64,000 nucleotides of DNA from Oribacterium sp. P6A1 (GCF_000702885.1 NZ_JNKO01000016.1:1-64000); one strand, 5' to 3'; shown: positions 1 through 8,435, numbered from the stretch's first letter. Notes: generated by a model not told the origin, from the sequence alone. Program-made: numbers and translations.

Positions 1-167
1 AAGTGGAGCAAAGCTCCCTTGACATGCATATGTCACGCAACTAAACTTCCGAAAAAGAATCAATGGTTACCCACTATTTTTGACGAATAACCATAAAATA
101 CAACGAAATAAACTTTAAGTGGATCGGAGTACAAAATTAATCATTAAGTAAATGTTATACTCAGTAG

Positions 168-196
168 AAGGGACCTGGCAGCAAGGGTCCCTTTTC
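168..196 (+). terminator. Terminator-like hairpin upstream of birA
   Basis: AAGGGACC at 168-175 pairs with GGTCCCTT at 186-193 across a 10-nt loop and runs into T residues. It probably ends a transcript entering from the left edge. I see no coding region in 1-267. Confidence 0.6.
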
Positions 197-267
197 TTGT
201 ATATGTTTTTATTATTTGATATTATTTATCAGTCAGAATAGGATGGTAACATATCCGGGAGGTTTTT

Positions 268-1254
268 ATGGCAGTAAAGAAAACATTAACAGCTTTGTTG
301 GAAGAGAATAAGGGCAGATTTATTTCTGGAGAAGAACTGGCAGAAAAGTTAAATTGCTCACGTACAGCCATATGGAAGGCGGTTAATCAGCTTAAGGAAG
401 ACGGATATGAAATAATTTCTATTAAGAACAAGGGCTATAAACTGTCAGAAACCTCAGATATATTATCGGAAGAGGCTATAAGCAGATATCTGGATGAAAA
501 ATATGAGATAAATGTATTCCAGGAAATAACAAGTACAAATGATGTTCTAAAAAAGATGGCTGTAACAGAGCATTCTCCACAGGGAACAGCAATAGTATCC
601 GATTATCAGCTTGGAGGCAAGGGAAGAATGGGAAGAAGTTTCTATTCCCCAAAGGGTACCGGATTGTACTTAAGTATGCTGCTTAGACCCGACGGTTCTG
701 TAATTGACAATCTTATGCTTACTGCCCAGTCGGCGGTTGCAGTCTACAGAGCGATAAAGAAGGTTACCGGTATAGAGCTTTCGATAAAATGGGTAAACGA
801 TCTATATTACAATGGAAGAAAGATATGCGGAATACTCTCCGAAGGGCAGGCAAGTATGGAGTCCGGTAAGATGGAATACATAGTTGTAGGTATAGGCATT
901 AATATTTATGAGCCTGAAGAAGGATTTCCGGAGGATATAAAGAATAAAGCCGGATCCATTCTCGGAAAAAGATCGGAAGGTCAGCAGATAGATAGAAATG
1001 AACTGGCTTCAGAAATAATAAGGGAATTCTATGATCTTGCAGAAAAAAGAACATTGGCACCTGAATATATAGAGAAAAACATTGTTCCCGGACATGATAT
1101 TCTGGTTATAGACGGACAAAAAGTACGTAATGCACATGCAGTGGGTATATGTAAAGACGGGACTTTAGAGATAATTGAAGCTGACGGAAGTAAAAATACG
1201 CTGGTATTTGGTGAGGTTTCGGTCAGAATAAACGATAAAAACGAAATGATCTGA
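268..1254 (+). CDS. birA: Bifunctional biotin--[acetyl-CoA-carboxylase] ligase / biotin operon repressor
   Basis: Activates biotin with ATP and transfers it to the biotin carboxyl carrier lysine. The form with an N-terminal DNA-binding domain also represses biotin genes. Residues 1-60 read as a winged helix (a SRTAIWKAV recognition helix near 31-39). The biotin-AMP loop GKGRMGR is at 117-123 (family GRGRRGR), and KWVNDL and GILSEG follow further on, so both halves are present. The 328 aa length is normal for the two-domain class. A GGGAGG ribosome site sits 7-8 nt before the ATG. It stands alone in front of an unrelated membrane-protein gene. No biotin biosynthesis genes are in the window, so its repressor targets are elsewhere. 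Confidence 0.93.
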   Translation: MAVKKTLTALLEENKGRFISGEELAEKLNCSRTAIWKAVNQLKEDGYEIISIKNKGYKLSETSDILSEEAISRYLDEKYEINVFQEITSTNDVLKKMAVTEHSPQGTAIVSDYQLGGKGRMGRSFYSPKGTGLYLSMLLRPDGSVIDNLMLTAQSAVAVYRAIKKVTGIELSIKWVNDLYYNGRKICGILSEGQASMESGKMEYIVVGIGINIYEPEEGFPEDIKNKAGSILGKRSEGQQIDRNELASEIIREFYDLAEKRTLAPEYIEKNIVPGHDILVIDGQKVRNAHAVGICKDGTLEIIEADGSKNTLVFGEVSVRINDKNEMI

Positions 1255-1352
1255 TAAATATTGTTCTCGATATTTTATAGAACGATATCAGTGATTTTTG
1301 ATGCTTACATCAGATATGATTTATTATATACAATGGTAATGAGGCAAGGATT

Positions 1353-2003
1353 ATGAGTGAGAAAAACGTTAGAAGTACAAAGAGAAAGAAAAAGCAGGAA
1401 GCAACACTTGTTGGTGACTTATTCAAAATACTATTCGCAGTATCAATGTTGGTTGTTGCTATATTGATTGCATTTTTTGTTTTCAAAAATGTTGATGGGT
1501 TCTCTCTTCCTGATTTAAAAGTTACCATAGCCGAAACAAGTGAACCTGTTACAGTGACTGTGGCTCCGACAGAGTCTGTTACGGAGACAAGCAAAATAAG
1601 CGTTACGGTTTCACAATCCGAAGAAGTGAAAGCTGATACCGAAGAAGTTGAAAAAAATATTGAATCAGCCGAGGCTTCAGTGGAGGCGGAAGAATCTGAG
1701 AGTAAGGAAGAGAAAACAGAAAGCAGGGAATCAGAAGAAACAATTGAAGATTCTGAGAATGAGACTAAGGAGTCAAAGGCAGAAAAGAAAAAGCAGAGTA
1801 CTGATGAAACAATAGAAGACAGAGATTATGAGGAGTCTGATTATACAGATGAAGCAGAAAAACCTCGTATAATACCTGAAAATGTAGAAAACGGAATAAT
1901 AACAGAGGGGCCTGTTGCCGGAAATTCTACAGAGGCAGAAGGTCCCGGGTCATCAAACAGCGGAGTTGAGATAAGTAACGGAGGTCCTGTTGTCCTGGAT
2001 TGA
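1353..2003 (+). CDS. Single-pass membrane protein with long Glu/Ser-rich tail, function unknown
   Basis: I do not recognise this 216 aa protein. It begins with about 17 mostly basic residues (RSTKRKKKQ), then one hydrophobic segment near residues 23-46. The rest, roughly 60-200, is low-complexity and strongly acidic, rich in E, S, T and K. The positive-inside rule puts the tail outside the membrane. The tail may be a spacer in the cell wall or simply disordered, and no enzyme motif is visible. GAGG lies 8 nt before the ATG. The stop is 34 nt before the ATG of the guanylate-kinase-like gene, so the two are probably cotranscribed. Confidence 0.7.
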   Translation: MSEKNVRSTKRKKKQEATLVGDLFKILFAVSMLVVAILIAFFVFKNVDGFSLPDLKVTIAETSEPVTVTVAPTESVTETSKISVTVSQSEEVKADTEEVEKNIESAEASVEAEESESKEEKTESRESEETIEDSENETKESKAEKKKQSTDETIEDRDYEESDYTDEAEKPRIIPENVENGIITEGPVAGNSTEAEGPGSSNSGVEISNGGPVVLD

Positions 2004-2037
2004 TGGACTAAATAATCAGGATAATCAAGAGGAACAG

Positions 2038-2613
2038 ATGATATATTATTTATTCGGCAAATCAGCCAGTGGAAAAGATACAATATATAAAAAACTAAAA
2101 GAATTGAAGCCTGAATGGAAGGAAGTTACGCCCTATACGACAAGACCAATTCGTGAAGGAGAAACTGAAGGAGTTGAATATCATTTTGTAAGTAATGAAC
2201 AGATGGATCAATTCAGGAAAGAGGGTAAGATAATCGAGGAAAGAGTGTATCAGACTGTATATGGCCCATGGAGATATGGAACAGTGGATGATGGACAGAT
2301 ACAGCTTTCCGGTGAATCTGATTATCTGATGATAGGAGTTCTTGAAAGCTATATAAGTACAAGGGATTACGTCGGAGAAAAAAATATCAGACCTATATAT
2401 ATAGAAGTACCGGATGAGATCAGGCTTGAAAGAGCAAAACGACGTGAAATGCTGGAAAAGAATCCTAAACTGGATGAAATGATGAGACGTTTTGAGGCAG
2501 ACAACAAAGATTTTTCGGAAGAAAAACTGGAAAAAGCGGGAATAAGGAAACGTTACAGAAATATCGTAATAGAAGATTGTATAGATGAAATCATTAAGGA
2601 TACCAGAGAATAA
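2038..2613 (+). CDS. Guanylate kinase-like P-loop protein
   Basis: 191 aa protein of the guanylate kinase superfamily (GMP + ATP to GDP + ADP in true members). The Walker A loop GKSASGKDT is at residues 7-15. The GMP-binding stretch VTPYTTRPIREGE...GVEYHFVS closely follows the family pattern (TTRxxRxGExxGxxYxF). I start at the ATG at 2038, with AAGAGG 5 nt upstream; an in-frame TTG at 1990 has no ribosome site. It overlaps holB by 29 nt, so translation is probably coupled. In Bacillus the gene before holB is tmk, so a Gmk-like protein here is unusual. It may be a second paralogue of the housekeeping Gmk with another nucleotide substrate. Confidence 0.8.
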   Translation: MIYYLFGKSASGKDTIYKKLKELKPEWKEVTPYTTRPIREGETEGVEYHFVSNEQMDQFRKEGKIIEERVYQTVYGPWRYGTVDDGQIQLSGESDYLMIGVLESYISTRDYVGEKNIRPIYIEVPDEIRLERAKRREMLEKNPKLDEMMRRFEADNKDFSEEKLEKAGIRKRYRNIVIEDCIDEIIKDTRE

Positions 2614-3499
2614 TATATATAATGCATATTTAATTGAAGGTGAGGACATGGAGCTCATAAAGTCATCTGCGATTAAATTTGCAGAAAAGCTGTTGCTTAG
2701 GGATGCTTCGGATGAGGATTCTGATGCTGTGCCTATTTATGAGGAAAGAGGCTATGAAAGCAGAGATGAATGGGAAGACAGTGTAAGAAAAAGGGTTAGT
2801 AACAATGAACATCCGGATCTTATAATCATAAGGCCGGACAAGCCTGAAGATAATCCAACTACAGTTTCGGTAGGTAATATTCGAAACAATATCAACGGAA
2901 CAGTTGAGATTAGACCTTATGAAGCACTATACAAGATATATGTGATCGAACATGCGGAATGCATGAACCAGCAGGCACAAAATGCACTTCTTAAAACATT
3001 GGAAGAACCTCCAAAGTATGTTGTCATAATGCTTTTGGCAGCCAATTCGGATGCGTTTTTACCTACTATTCTGTCCAGAGTTATCGAGATAAAGGCCGGA
3101 GAACGGGATGTAAAAGCAGTTATCAGTGATATGATATCCGAAGAGTGGTCCAGAGAAACGGTCCATTTTTTGTCTGAAATAGGATTCAGGAACGGTAAAG
3201 AGATCCTTGATTTTACAGATAAGATAATAAAGGAGTGGAAAGTACCCTTAAGTACTTTCCTGTGTTTTATTGAAATTGTTTTAAGAGATGTGTTATGCTA
3301 TAAAAGCACGTCTAAAATAGAACTTATATATGGTCAGGAGATAGCTCAGGATATCATTAAGATGTCTACATCTATGAGCTATGAGAAGCTGGGATGTGCA
3401 AGTGACAATATAGAAAAAGCTTTCAGAGATCTTCCTTTAAATGTAAATAAGGAAATATTAATTGAAGATTTCTTATTAAAGCTTAGACAAAATTATTAA
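2585..3499 (+). CDS. holB: DNA polymerase III delta-prime subunit (clamp loader)
   Basis: Clamp-loader subunit that helps place the beta clamp on DNA. The opening NAYLIEG matches the family start (NAYLF.G). The central AECMNQQAQNALLKTLEEPP stretch is the classic delta-prime/gamma sensor region, followed by ILSR where the family has its SRC motif (here SRV, without the Cys). The P-loop and the zinc-finger cysteines found in many relatives are absent, and an acidic insert lies near residues 38-60. Delta-prime does not need ATPase activity, so loss of the P-loop is tolerated. The ATG at 2585 lies inside the preceding gene. A later ATG at 2648 would remove the conserved NAYL start. ricT follows. 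Confidence 0.87.
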   Translation: MKSLRIPENNIYNAYLIEGEDMELIKSSAIKFAEKLLLRDASDEDSDAVPIYEERGYESRDEWEDSVRKRVSNNEHPDLIIIRPDKPEDNPTTVSVGNIRNNINGTVEIRPYEALYKIYVIEHAECMNQQAQNALLKTLEEPPKYVVIMLLAANSDAFLPTILSRVIEIKAGERDVKAVISDMISEEWSRETVHFLSEIGFRNGKEILDFTDKIIKEWKVPLSTFLCFIEIVLRDVLCYKSTSKIELIYGQEIAQDIIKMSTSMSYEKLGCASDNIEKAFRDLPLNVNKEILIEDFLLKLRQNY

Positions 3500-3513
3500 A
3501 AGATAATAAAATT

Positions 3514-3551
3514 TCAGTACCGGAGTTTTATGATTTTGGTACTGATATTTT
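3514..3551 (+). terminator. Hairpin terminator after holB
   Basis: TCAGTACC (3514-3521) pairs with GGTACTGA (3538-3545), followed by TATTTTT. It lies in the 146-nt gap between holB and ricT. Confidence 0.6.
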
Positions 3552-3645
3552 TAGTTTATACAATTTCATAAATGAATAGTCAGGATATACAGACTGACAT
3601 TTTTTTATTGTTACATTCATAGGTATAAAAGAAAGTAAGGAATAT

Positions 3646-4626
3646 ATGACAGAAGTAATAGGCGTAAGATTCAGAACAGCCGGAAAAATATATTATTTTG
3701 CCCCGGGAGAAATCAAGTTTGTAAGGGGTGATCATGCCATAGTAGAAACCGCAAGAGGAGTCGAGTACGGTTTTGTTGTTATGGGAAATAAGAATGCAGA
3801 GGATGAAAAGATAATTCAGCCTTTGAAGCCGGTTATACGAAAGGCTGTATCAGAGGATGATATTCTTCATGAGGAGAATAAACTTAAGGAGAAGGAAGCA
3901 TTCAAGATCTGTCAGGAAAAAATACACAAGCACAATCTTGATATGAAGCTCATAGATGTTGAATATACTTTTGATCGGGGAAAAGTATTGTTTTACTTCA
4001 CTGCAGATGGAAGAGTGGATTTCAGAGCTTTGGTAAAGGATCTTGCATCAATTTTCAGGACCCGCATTGAATTAAGACAGGTGGGAGTGCGTGATGAAAC
4101 AAAGATTCTGGGTGGCTATGGAGCATGCGGAAGACCTCTGTGCTGTCATACCTTCCTGTCGGATTTTGCTCCTGTTTCCATAAGAATGGCAAAAGAACAG
4201 GGACTCAGTCTCAATCCTGCAAATATTTCCGGAGTTTGCGGAAGATTGATGTGCTGTCTTAAAAACGAAGAAGAAGTGTACGAATTTTTAAATTCAAGAC
4301 TTCCGTCCATGGGTGATTATGTTACAACACCAGATGGTTTAAAGGGAGAGGTAACTTCGGTTTCTGTACTCAATCAAAAGGTTAAGGTTATTGTTAATCT
4401 TGAAAATGAGGATGAAAAAGAGCTTAGGGAATATAAGGTATCTGAGCTTAAGTTCAAGCCTCGTAAAAAGAACAATACCGGAAATGATAAGAAGTCAGAG
4501 GGAAAGAACGGAAATCACAACAGCGGTAAGGGCGGAAGAAATAATCCGGCTGCACGTGATGAGGATGATATTGAGGCATTGGAAAAGCTTGAAAGAAGCG
4601 ATCCAAAGTCAGGACTGGATGATTGA
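3646..4626 (+). CDS. ricT: PSP1-domain regulatory protein RicT (YaaT)
   Basis: 326 aa member of the PSP1/YaaT family. In Bacillus it forms the Fe-S-containing RicA-RicF-RicT complex that works with RNase Y in mRNA maturation and affects development. The cysteine cluster is intact: GACGRPLCC near residues 161-169 and GVCGRLMCC near 197-205. The C-terminal 60 residues are a K/G/N-rich tail (GKNGNHNSGKGGRNN), probably disordered and perhaps RNA-contacting. It follows holB as in Bacillus. The partner yabA is not present between it and the methyltransferase gene. Confidence 0.9.
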   Translation: MTEVIGVRFRTAGKIYYFAPGEIKFVRGDHAIVETARGVEYGFVVMGNKNAEDEKIIQPLKPVIRKAVSEDDILHEENKLKEKEAFKICQEKIHKHNLDMKLIDVEYTFDRGKVLFYFTADGRVDFRALVKDLASIFRTRIELRQVGVRDETKILGGYGACGRPLCCHTFLSDFAPVSIRMAKEQGLSLNPANISGVCGRLMCCLKNEEEVYEFLNSRLPSMGDYVTTPDGLKGEVTSVSVLNQKVKVIVNLENEDEKELREYKVSELKFKPRKKNNTGNDKKSEGKNGNHNSGKGGRNNPAARDEDDIEALEKLERSDPKSGLDD

Positions 4627-4698
4627 TTTCTCCTTTTTACAGGCATAATCCGGCTTACCGTTTGTCTTAGTATGGCTGATATGAAGAGTTGATTTGCA

Positions 4699-5421
4699 AT
4701 GGCTGAGAGAATAGACGATTTACAGTGTAACGGATACAGAATAATACAGGATACAGATGGGTTTTGTTTTGGAATGGATGCGGTGCTGCTTGCCAATTAT
4801 GCATTATCATCCGTGAACAGTGAAACTAAATTGCTTGATTTGTGCAGCGGCACCGGAATAGTTCCGCTTCTTATAGCTGCAAAGACCGAATGTGCTGAAT
4901 TGACAGGTATAGAGCTTCAGGCAGATGTGGCAGATATGGCCGGAAGATCAGTGAAGCTTAATCATCAGGAAGGACGGATGAAGATAATACAGGGGGATCT
5001 CAGAGATATTAAGAAGATGGGACTTGATTCAAGTATGAATGTTGTCACATGTAATCCTCCGTATATGAATGCAGGATTGAAAAATGTCACAGACAGAAAG
5101 CTTATATCCCGCCATGAAGTTATGTGTACTTTGGCGGATGTGTGTTATGCCGCGACGTATACATTGAAATCCAACGGGAAGTTCTTTATGGTGCACAGAC
5201 CTAATCGTCTTGTGGATATATTCACTGAATTACGTAAGGTTCATTTGGAGCCGAAGAGGATGAGACTGGTGTATCCATATGCAAACAGCGAAGCAAATAT
5301 GGTTTTGCTGGAGGCGGTGAAGGGTGGAAGAACACAATTGACAGTGGAAAAGCCGCTTGTTGTGTATAAAGATAAAAATATTTATACAGATGAAATAGTC
5401 AGTATTTATGCTGTTTCATGA
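4699..5421 (+). CDS. TrmN6/YabB-type tRNA or rRNA adenine-N6 methyltransferase
   Basis: 240 aa Rossmann-fold SAM-dependent methyltransferase. Motif I is LDLCSGTGIVPLL near residues 47-59, and the N6-adenine motif CNPPYMN is near 117-123. The family (E. coli YfiC/TrmN6, Bacillus YabB) methylates A37 of tRNA1(Val). The exact substrate in Firmicutes is less certain, so I give no symbol. The position after holB-ricT matches Bacillus yabB. The ribosome site is weak (GAG about 13 nt before the ATG). Its usual neighbour rsmI is about 19 kb away and on the other strand. Confidence 0.85.
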   Translation: MAERIDDLQCNGYRIIQDTDGFCFGMDAVLLANYALSSVNSETKLLDLCSGTGIVPLLIAAKTECAELTGIELQADVADMAGRSVKLNHQEGRMKIIQGDLRDIKKMGLDSSMNVVTCNPPYMNAGLKNVTDRKLISRHEVMCTLADVCYAATYTLKSNGKFFMVHRPNRLVDIFTELRKVHLEPKRMRLVYPYANSEANMVLLEAVKGGRTQLTVEKPLVVYKDKNIYTDEIVSIYAVS

Positions 5422-5432
5422 TGAAAAATGTA

Positions 5433-5464
5433 GTCTGAAATGCGACTATGGTCGTTTTTCAGAC
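5433..5464. repeat. Imperfect double-stem inverted repeat
   Basis: GTCTGAAA (5433-5440) pairs with TTTCAGAC (5457-5464), and GCGAC/GTCG nest inside. No U-tract follows. It could be an RNA hairpin at the 3' end of the methyltransferase mRNA. Confidence 0.4.
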
Positions 5465-5496
5465 ATTCTCAAGAAAAATCAAATATGTTAGGCTTC

Positions 5497-5560
5497 AGGC
5501 ATGGGAAATATTAAGGAACGGTTTTCGTTGATTTTAATATGTCCCGTGCCTTTTTAATTA
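5497..5560 (+). terminator. Terminator before sipW unit
   Basis: AGGCATGGGA (5497-5506) pairs with TCCCGTGCCT (5542-5551) with one wobble and a long loop. TTTTTAATTA follows. Confidence 0.55.
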
Positions 5561-5610
5561 TTTTGATGAAATGAACCGGTCATAAATCAGAAAGGAGAAA
5601 ATTTCATAAT

Positions 5611-6111
5611 ATGGGAGGACTGAGAAAGTATGAAGGTAAGCTTTCAAACTTAATTGTCCGGTCACATACGAAATCCAGTGGACTCTGTACGTATGTGGCT
5701 CATGGAGGTAAAAATGTGAATGCATTTTTTGCATTTGTATCTGCAGGGTTTACGCTGCTATTATTTTTGATTGCAGTTTATGCTTTAATCTGCTCTTTTA
5801 AAGAACAATGCAACGGAACTCCGTTTTTTCTGTTTGGATGGAAGCCGGTAATTGTATTATCCGATTCGATGGTACCAACTTATTCCTCAGGGGAAATAGT
5901 ACTGGTAAAGGAAAAGAAGGATGCGCCTGAGCTTAATGAAATAGTGATGTTTAAGCAGAAAAACTACGGAATGAATACATATGTTACACACCGAATCGTA
6001 GGAATGGATACCAATGGATATATTACAAAGGGTGATGCCAATAACTCCGAGGATCCGGGAAGAATTAAAGAAAAAGATATAATCGGAACAGTGGAATATG
6101 TATTGTTTTAA
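5611..6111 (+). CDS. sipW: Signal peptidase I, SipW (ER-like) type
   Basis: 166 aa membrane protease that removes signal peptides from secreted proteins, in Bacillus chiefly TasA/TapA-like biofilm proteins. A hydrophobic segment spans about 38-62. The nucleophile lies in SDSMVP (Ser86). The position used by Lys in ordinary bacterial leader peptidases is His (THRIVG, His127), the hallmark of the archaeal/ER/SipW class. The acidic box is GDANNSED (Asp142). AAAGGAG lies about 12 nt before the ATG. The next two genes encode matching candidate substrates. Confidence 0.9.
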   Translation: MGGLRKYEGKLSNLIVRSHTKSSGLCTYVAHGGKNVNAFFAFVSAGFTLLLFLIAVYALICSFKEQCNGTPFFLFGWKPVIVLSDSMVPTYSSGEIVLVKEKKDAPELNEIVMFKQKNYGMNTYVTHRIVGMDTNGYITKGDANNSEDPGRIKEKDIIGTVEYVLF

Positions 6112-6143
6112 ACAAATCAGTAAGGAATATAAGGTAAATTAAT

Positions 6144-6812
6144 ATGAATAAAAAAAGAATTGCAGCAGTATCAGTAACGATGCTGGCAATGTTGTCGGCA
6201 TTAACAGGAACATACGCCTATTTTACAGATAAGAAGAGTCTGGATATATCGGCAAGAACTTCCAATCTCGATATAGAAATAGATGACAGTAATTTCAGTG
6301 ATGAAAATGTTGCTGATATGCTGCCGGGTGACAGAAGAGAAATCAGTTATATCGTATCAAATTTAGGTGATGCGGATGCTCTTGTATTTTCTGAAATCAC
6401 GCTGATTTCATCTGTGCCTATGGATGATACGGTAGAATGGTTCATACAGGATACACATGGAACACTCATGGATGAGGATAGACAGGTTGGTTCTGAAATG
6501 GAAGGAGGAGAATATGTTGATGATGTTACAATCGAAGAGTTGATGGAATCAAATATTAAATTTGTGTCACTGACTGAAAACAGAACAAAGGCAAAGTTTA
6601 TAGTTAATAACGGTCTTCTTCGAACAGGAGAATCAAGTCCTGTGGATTTATATCTTACTTTAGGCCTTAATGCAGGAAACAGTTTTATGAACAGCAGATG
6701 TGAAGTGAAAGCTGATGTGTACGGAATACAGTATAGAAATACAGATGAAGATCTTACATGGGAGTTTATAAAAGACACAGCTTGTGCCAACAGCGAGCCG
6801 GAAAGCCCATAA
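6144..6812 (+). CDS. Camelysin/TasA-like secreted protein with SipW-type signal
   Basis: 222 aa secreted protein. The N-terminus is a basic start, a hydrophobic stretch to about residue 23, then TYAYFTDKKS, the typical SipW-processing region of the TasA/CalY family. This is followed by an SxxIxARTSNLDIEI-type strand and LPGD, both common after the signal in that family. Bacillus relatives form extracellular fibres or were reported as the surface metalloprotease camelysin. I see no zinc-binding motif here and favour a structural role. It starts 32 nt after sipW, so enzyme and substrate are probably cotranscribed. Confidence 0.82.
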   Translation: MNKKRIAAVSVTMLAMLSALTGTYAYFTDKKSLDISARTSNLDIEIDDSNFSDENVADMLPGDRREISYIVSNLGDADALVFSEITLISSVPMDDTVEWFIQDTHGTLMDEDRQVGSEMEGGEYVDDVTIEELMESNIKFVSLTENRTKAKFIVNNGLLRTGESSPVDLYLTLGLNAGNSFMNSRCEVKADVYGIQYRNTDEDLTWEFIKDTACANSEPESP

Positions 6813-6818
6813 TATAAA

Positions 6819-7040
6819 ATGAATATTAAAAAAATACTCTTGATAATATACATAGTGTTAATGTCTACATGCGGTGCAAGTGCCAGCTATGTGGAAAAGG
6901 AGCATAAAAGTATCAATGCACGTGCAGCAGGAATCGGATTTAATGAAAATACGGCGACAGAATCACAGATAACATATGTAATTACCAGAGAAATCAATGT
7001 GGATAAAATAGTATTAAAGGCATCTCCCAGCGAAATATAA
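6819..7040 (+). CDS. Miniature TasA-like secreted peptide (73 aa)
   Basis: Only 73 aa. A hydrophobic signal segment (about residues 3-18) leads to SASYVEKEHKSINARAAGIGF, which aligns in spacing with the TYAYFTDKKSLDISARTSNLDI start of the preceding protein. The protein stops where its larger sister continues into the beta-rich domain. It starts 6 nt after the previous stop with no clear ribosome site of its own, so translational coupling is likely. It could be a deliberate mini-subunit (a nucleator or accessory factor) or a decayed duplicate. I see no continuation of the sister's sequence in 7041-7249. Confidence 0.6.
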   Translation: MNIKKILLIIYIVLMSTCGASASYVEKEHKSINARAAGIGFNENTATESQITYVITREINVDKIVLKASPSEI

Positions 7041-7249
7041 CACTTAAATCATTCAAAAGAAAAAGAAGAATTACATAATACCAAGAATATCCAAGGCTGA
7101 TATGCTATACTGAAGCATGTTATATTAATTAGGAAGAAAACTTTAAAAAATCAAATATAAATATGGACAATAATAAAGTCACACAACAAAAAAGTTCCGT
7201 TTTATTAAGATGAATAAGTTTGCAGAATTGATAGGAGTACATTTTCGGT

Positions 7250-7432
7250 ATGGATAATATTGAGCTTGGAGACATTATTACAGTGAAAAAGAAACATCCC
7301 TGCGGTTCTGCAGAGTGGGAAGTGCTGAGAGTCGGTGCTGATATACGTCTTAAGTGCCTGGGCTGTGGCCATATGCTCTTATTACCTAGATCCAAAGTCA
7401 GCACTATGATCAGAAAGGTCAGAAGACCATGA
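7250..7432 (+). CDS. DUF951 family small protein (YyzM-like)
   Basis: 60 aa conserved Firmicutes protein of unknown function. It carries LGDIITVKKKHPCGS, WEVLRVGADIRLKCLGCGH and a basic end (MIRKVRRP). The Cys-rich part (HPCG and CLGCGH) suggests a small metal-binding or RNA-binding fold. The match to DUF951 over the whole length is clear to me, but no biochemical role is known. AGGAG lies 12 nt before the ATG. It sits just upstream of the rpsF operon. Confidence 0.85.
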   Translation: MDNIELGDIITVKKKHPCGSAEWEVLRVGADIRLKCLGCGHMLLLPRSKVSTMIRKVRRP

Positions 7433-7488
7433 TAAAATAAATTTCATAATAAGAAAAAATAAAAAAATAATTTAAAGAATAAAAAAGC

Positions 7489-7517
7489 TTGCATTATTTC
7501 AGCTTCTTTGTTAGTAT
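7489..7517 (+). promoter_or_regulatory. Possible rpsF promoter
   Basis: TTGCAT (7489-7494), 17 nt, TAGTAT (7512-7517). Both boxes are imperfect, but the position fits a roughly 70-nt leader before rpsF. Confidence 0.35.
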
Positions 7518-7544
7518 TCTGTTCTGTATCTATAAATTCCTTGT

Positions 7545-7563
7545 TTCCGCCTTATTTGCGGAA
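7545..7563 (+). promoter_or_regulatory. Hairpin in rpsF leader, possible S6:S18 autoregulatory site
   Basis: TTCCGC (7545-7550) pairs with GCGGAA (7558-7563), just before the rpsF ribosome site. Many bacteria carry a leader RNA here, with a CCG element, that binds the S6:S18 complex and represses the operon. The CCG and the position agree; the full motif is not proven. Confidence 0.4.
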
Positions 7564-7590
7564 GCCAGAGACCAAAAGGAGGTAAAGCAG

Positions 7591-7929
7591 ATGAACAAAT
7601 ATGAATTATGTGTTGTTCTGAGTGCGAAGCTCGAAGATGAGGAGAGAACAGCTGCTCTCGAGAAGATTAAGGGATATATCACCCGTTTCGGTGGCACTGT
7701 TGGAGAGAACATCCAGGAGTGGGGCAAGAAGAGACTTGCATATGAGATTCAGCATATGAAGGAAGGCTTCTACTATTTCATTCCATTTACAGGTGATTCC
7801 AATACTCCGAATGAGCTTGAGAGCCACATTCGCATTATGGAACCAGTTATCAGATATCTTGTTGTTAAGCCAGAAGCTGAGACAGAGGCTGTAGCTCCAG
7901 AAGCTGCTGCAGAAGAGAAAGCTGAATAA
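7591..7929 (+). CDS. rpsF: Ribosomal protein bS6
   Basis: 112 aa S6 protein of the 30S platform, where it pairs with S18. It has the normal opening MNKYELCVVL and the GKKRLAYEI and EGFYYF stretches, and ends in an Ala/Glu-rich acidic tail typical of S6. I start at the ATG at 7591, with AAGGAGG about 8 nt upstream. The open frame extends upstream to 7489, but that part is leader. It is first in the rpsF-ssb-rpsR operon, with ssb 23 nt downstream. Confidence 0.97.
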   Translation: MNKYELCVVLSAKLEDEERTAALEKIKGYITRFGGTVGENIQEWGKKRLAYEIQHMKEGFYYFIPFTGDSNTPNELESHIRIMEPVIRYLVVKPEAETEAVAPEAAAEEKAE

Positions 7930-7952
7930 GCTAGCGGAAAGCGAGAACAAAA

Positions 7953-8435
7953 ATGAACAAAGTTATCCTAATGGGTAGATTAACCAGAGATCCTGATGTG
8001 AGATATTCACAGGGTGAAGGCTCCATGGCAATTGCGAGATATACACTGGCGGTTGACCGTCGTGTTCGCAGAGATGGAAATGCTCAGGACCAGCAGACAG
8101 CAGATTTTATCGGCTGTGTTGCTTTCGGAAAATCCGCTGAGTTTGCGGAGAAGTATTTACATCAGGGAACAAAGATTGCCGTTGAGGGAAGAATCCAGAC
8201 CGGAAGCTATACTAATAAGGATGGTCAGAAGGTTTATACAACAGATGTTGTTGTAGAGAATCAGGAGTTCGCAGAGAGTAAGAATGCTTCAAACGGAAAC
8301 GGTGGAAGCTATTCAGGTGGCAGAGGTTATGATTCCGGAAGCCATATGTCCTCACAGCAGGGCGGAAGCTCAATCGGTGATGGTTTTATGAATATACCTG
8401 ATGGGGTAGAGGACGAGGGACTCCCGTTTAATTGA
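7953..8435 (+). CDS. ssb: Single-stranded DNA-binding protein
   Basis: 160 aa SSB. The OB-fold spans about residues 1-105, opening [14 protein letters not shown] with the normal QTADFI and FAEKYL blocks. It is followed by a Gly/Ser/Tyr-rich linker and a C-terminal tip DEGLPFN, close to the DDDLPF partner-binding tail; the extra Asn after Phe is unusual for the family. It coats single-stranded DNA and recruits replication and repair proteins. It lies between rpsF and rpsR as in most bacteria. Confidence 0.96.
   Translation: MNKVILMGRLTRDPDVRYSQGEGSMAIARYTLAVDRRVRRDGNAQDQQTADFIGCVAFGKSAEFAEKYLHQGTKIAVEGRIQTGSYTNKDGQKVYTTDVVVENQEFAESKNASNGNGGSYSGGRGYDSGSHMSSQQGGSSIGDGFMNIPDGVEDEGLPFN

Noticed and set aside
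1-167. Left-edge sequence as a gene end
   Set aside because: No frame with a family-like product reaches the edge; it is A+T-rich with no recognisable signal apart from the hairpin at 168.
2095-2658. Open frame of 187 codons on the minus strand
   Set aside because: It is antisense to the guanylate-kinase-like gene; Phe/Ile/Ser-rich translation with no motif.
7489-7590. N-terminal extension of rpsF
   Set aside because: It adds 34 residues unlike S6. The ATG at 7591 has the strong AAGGAGG.
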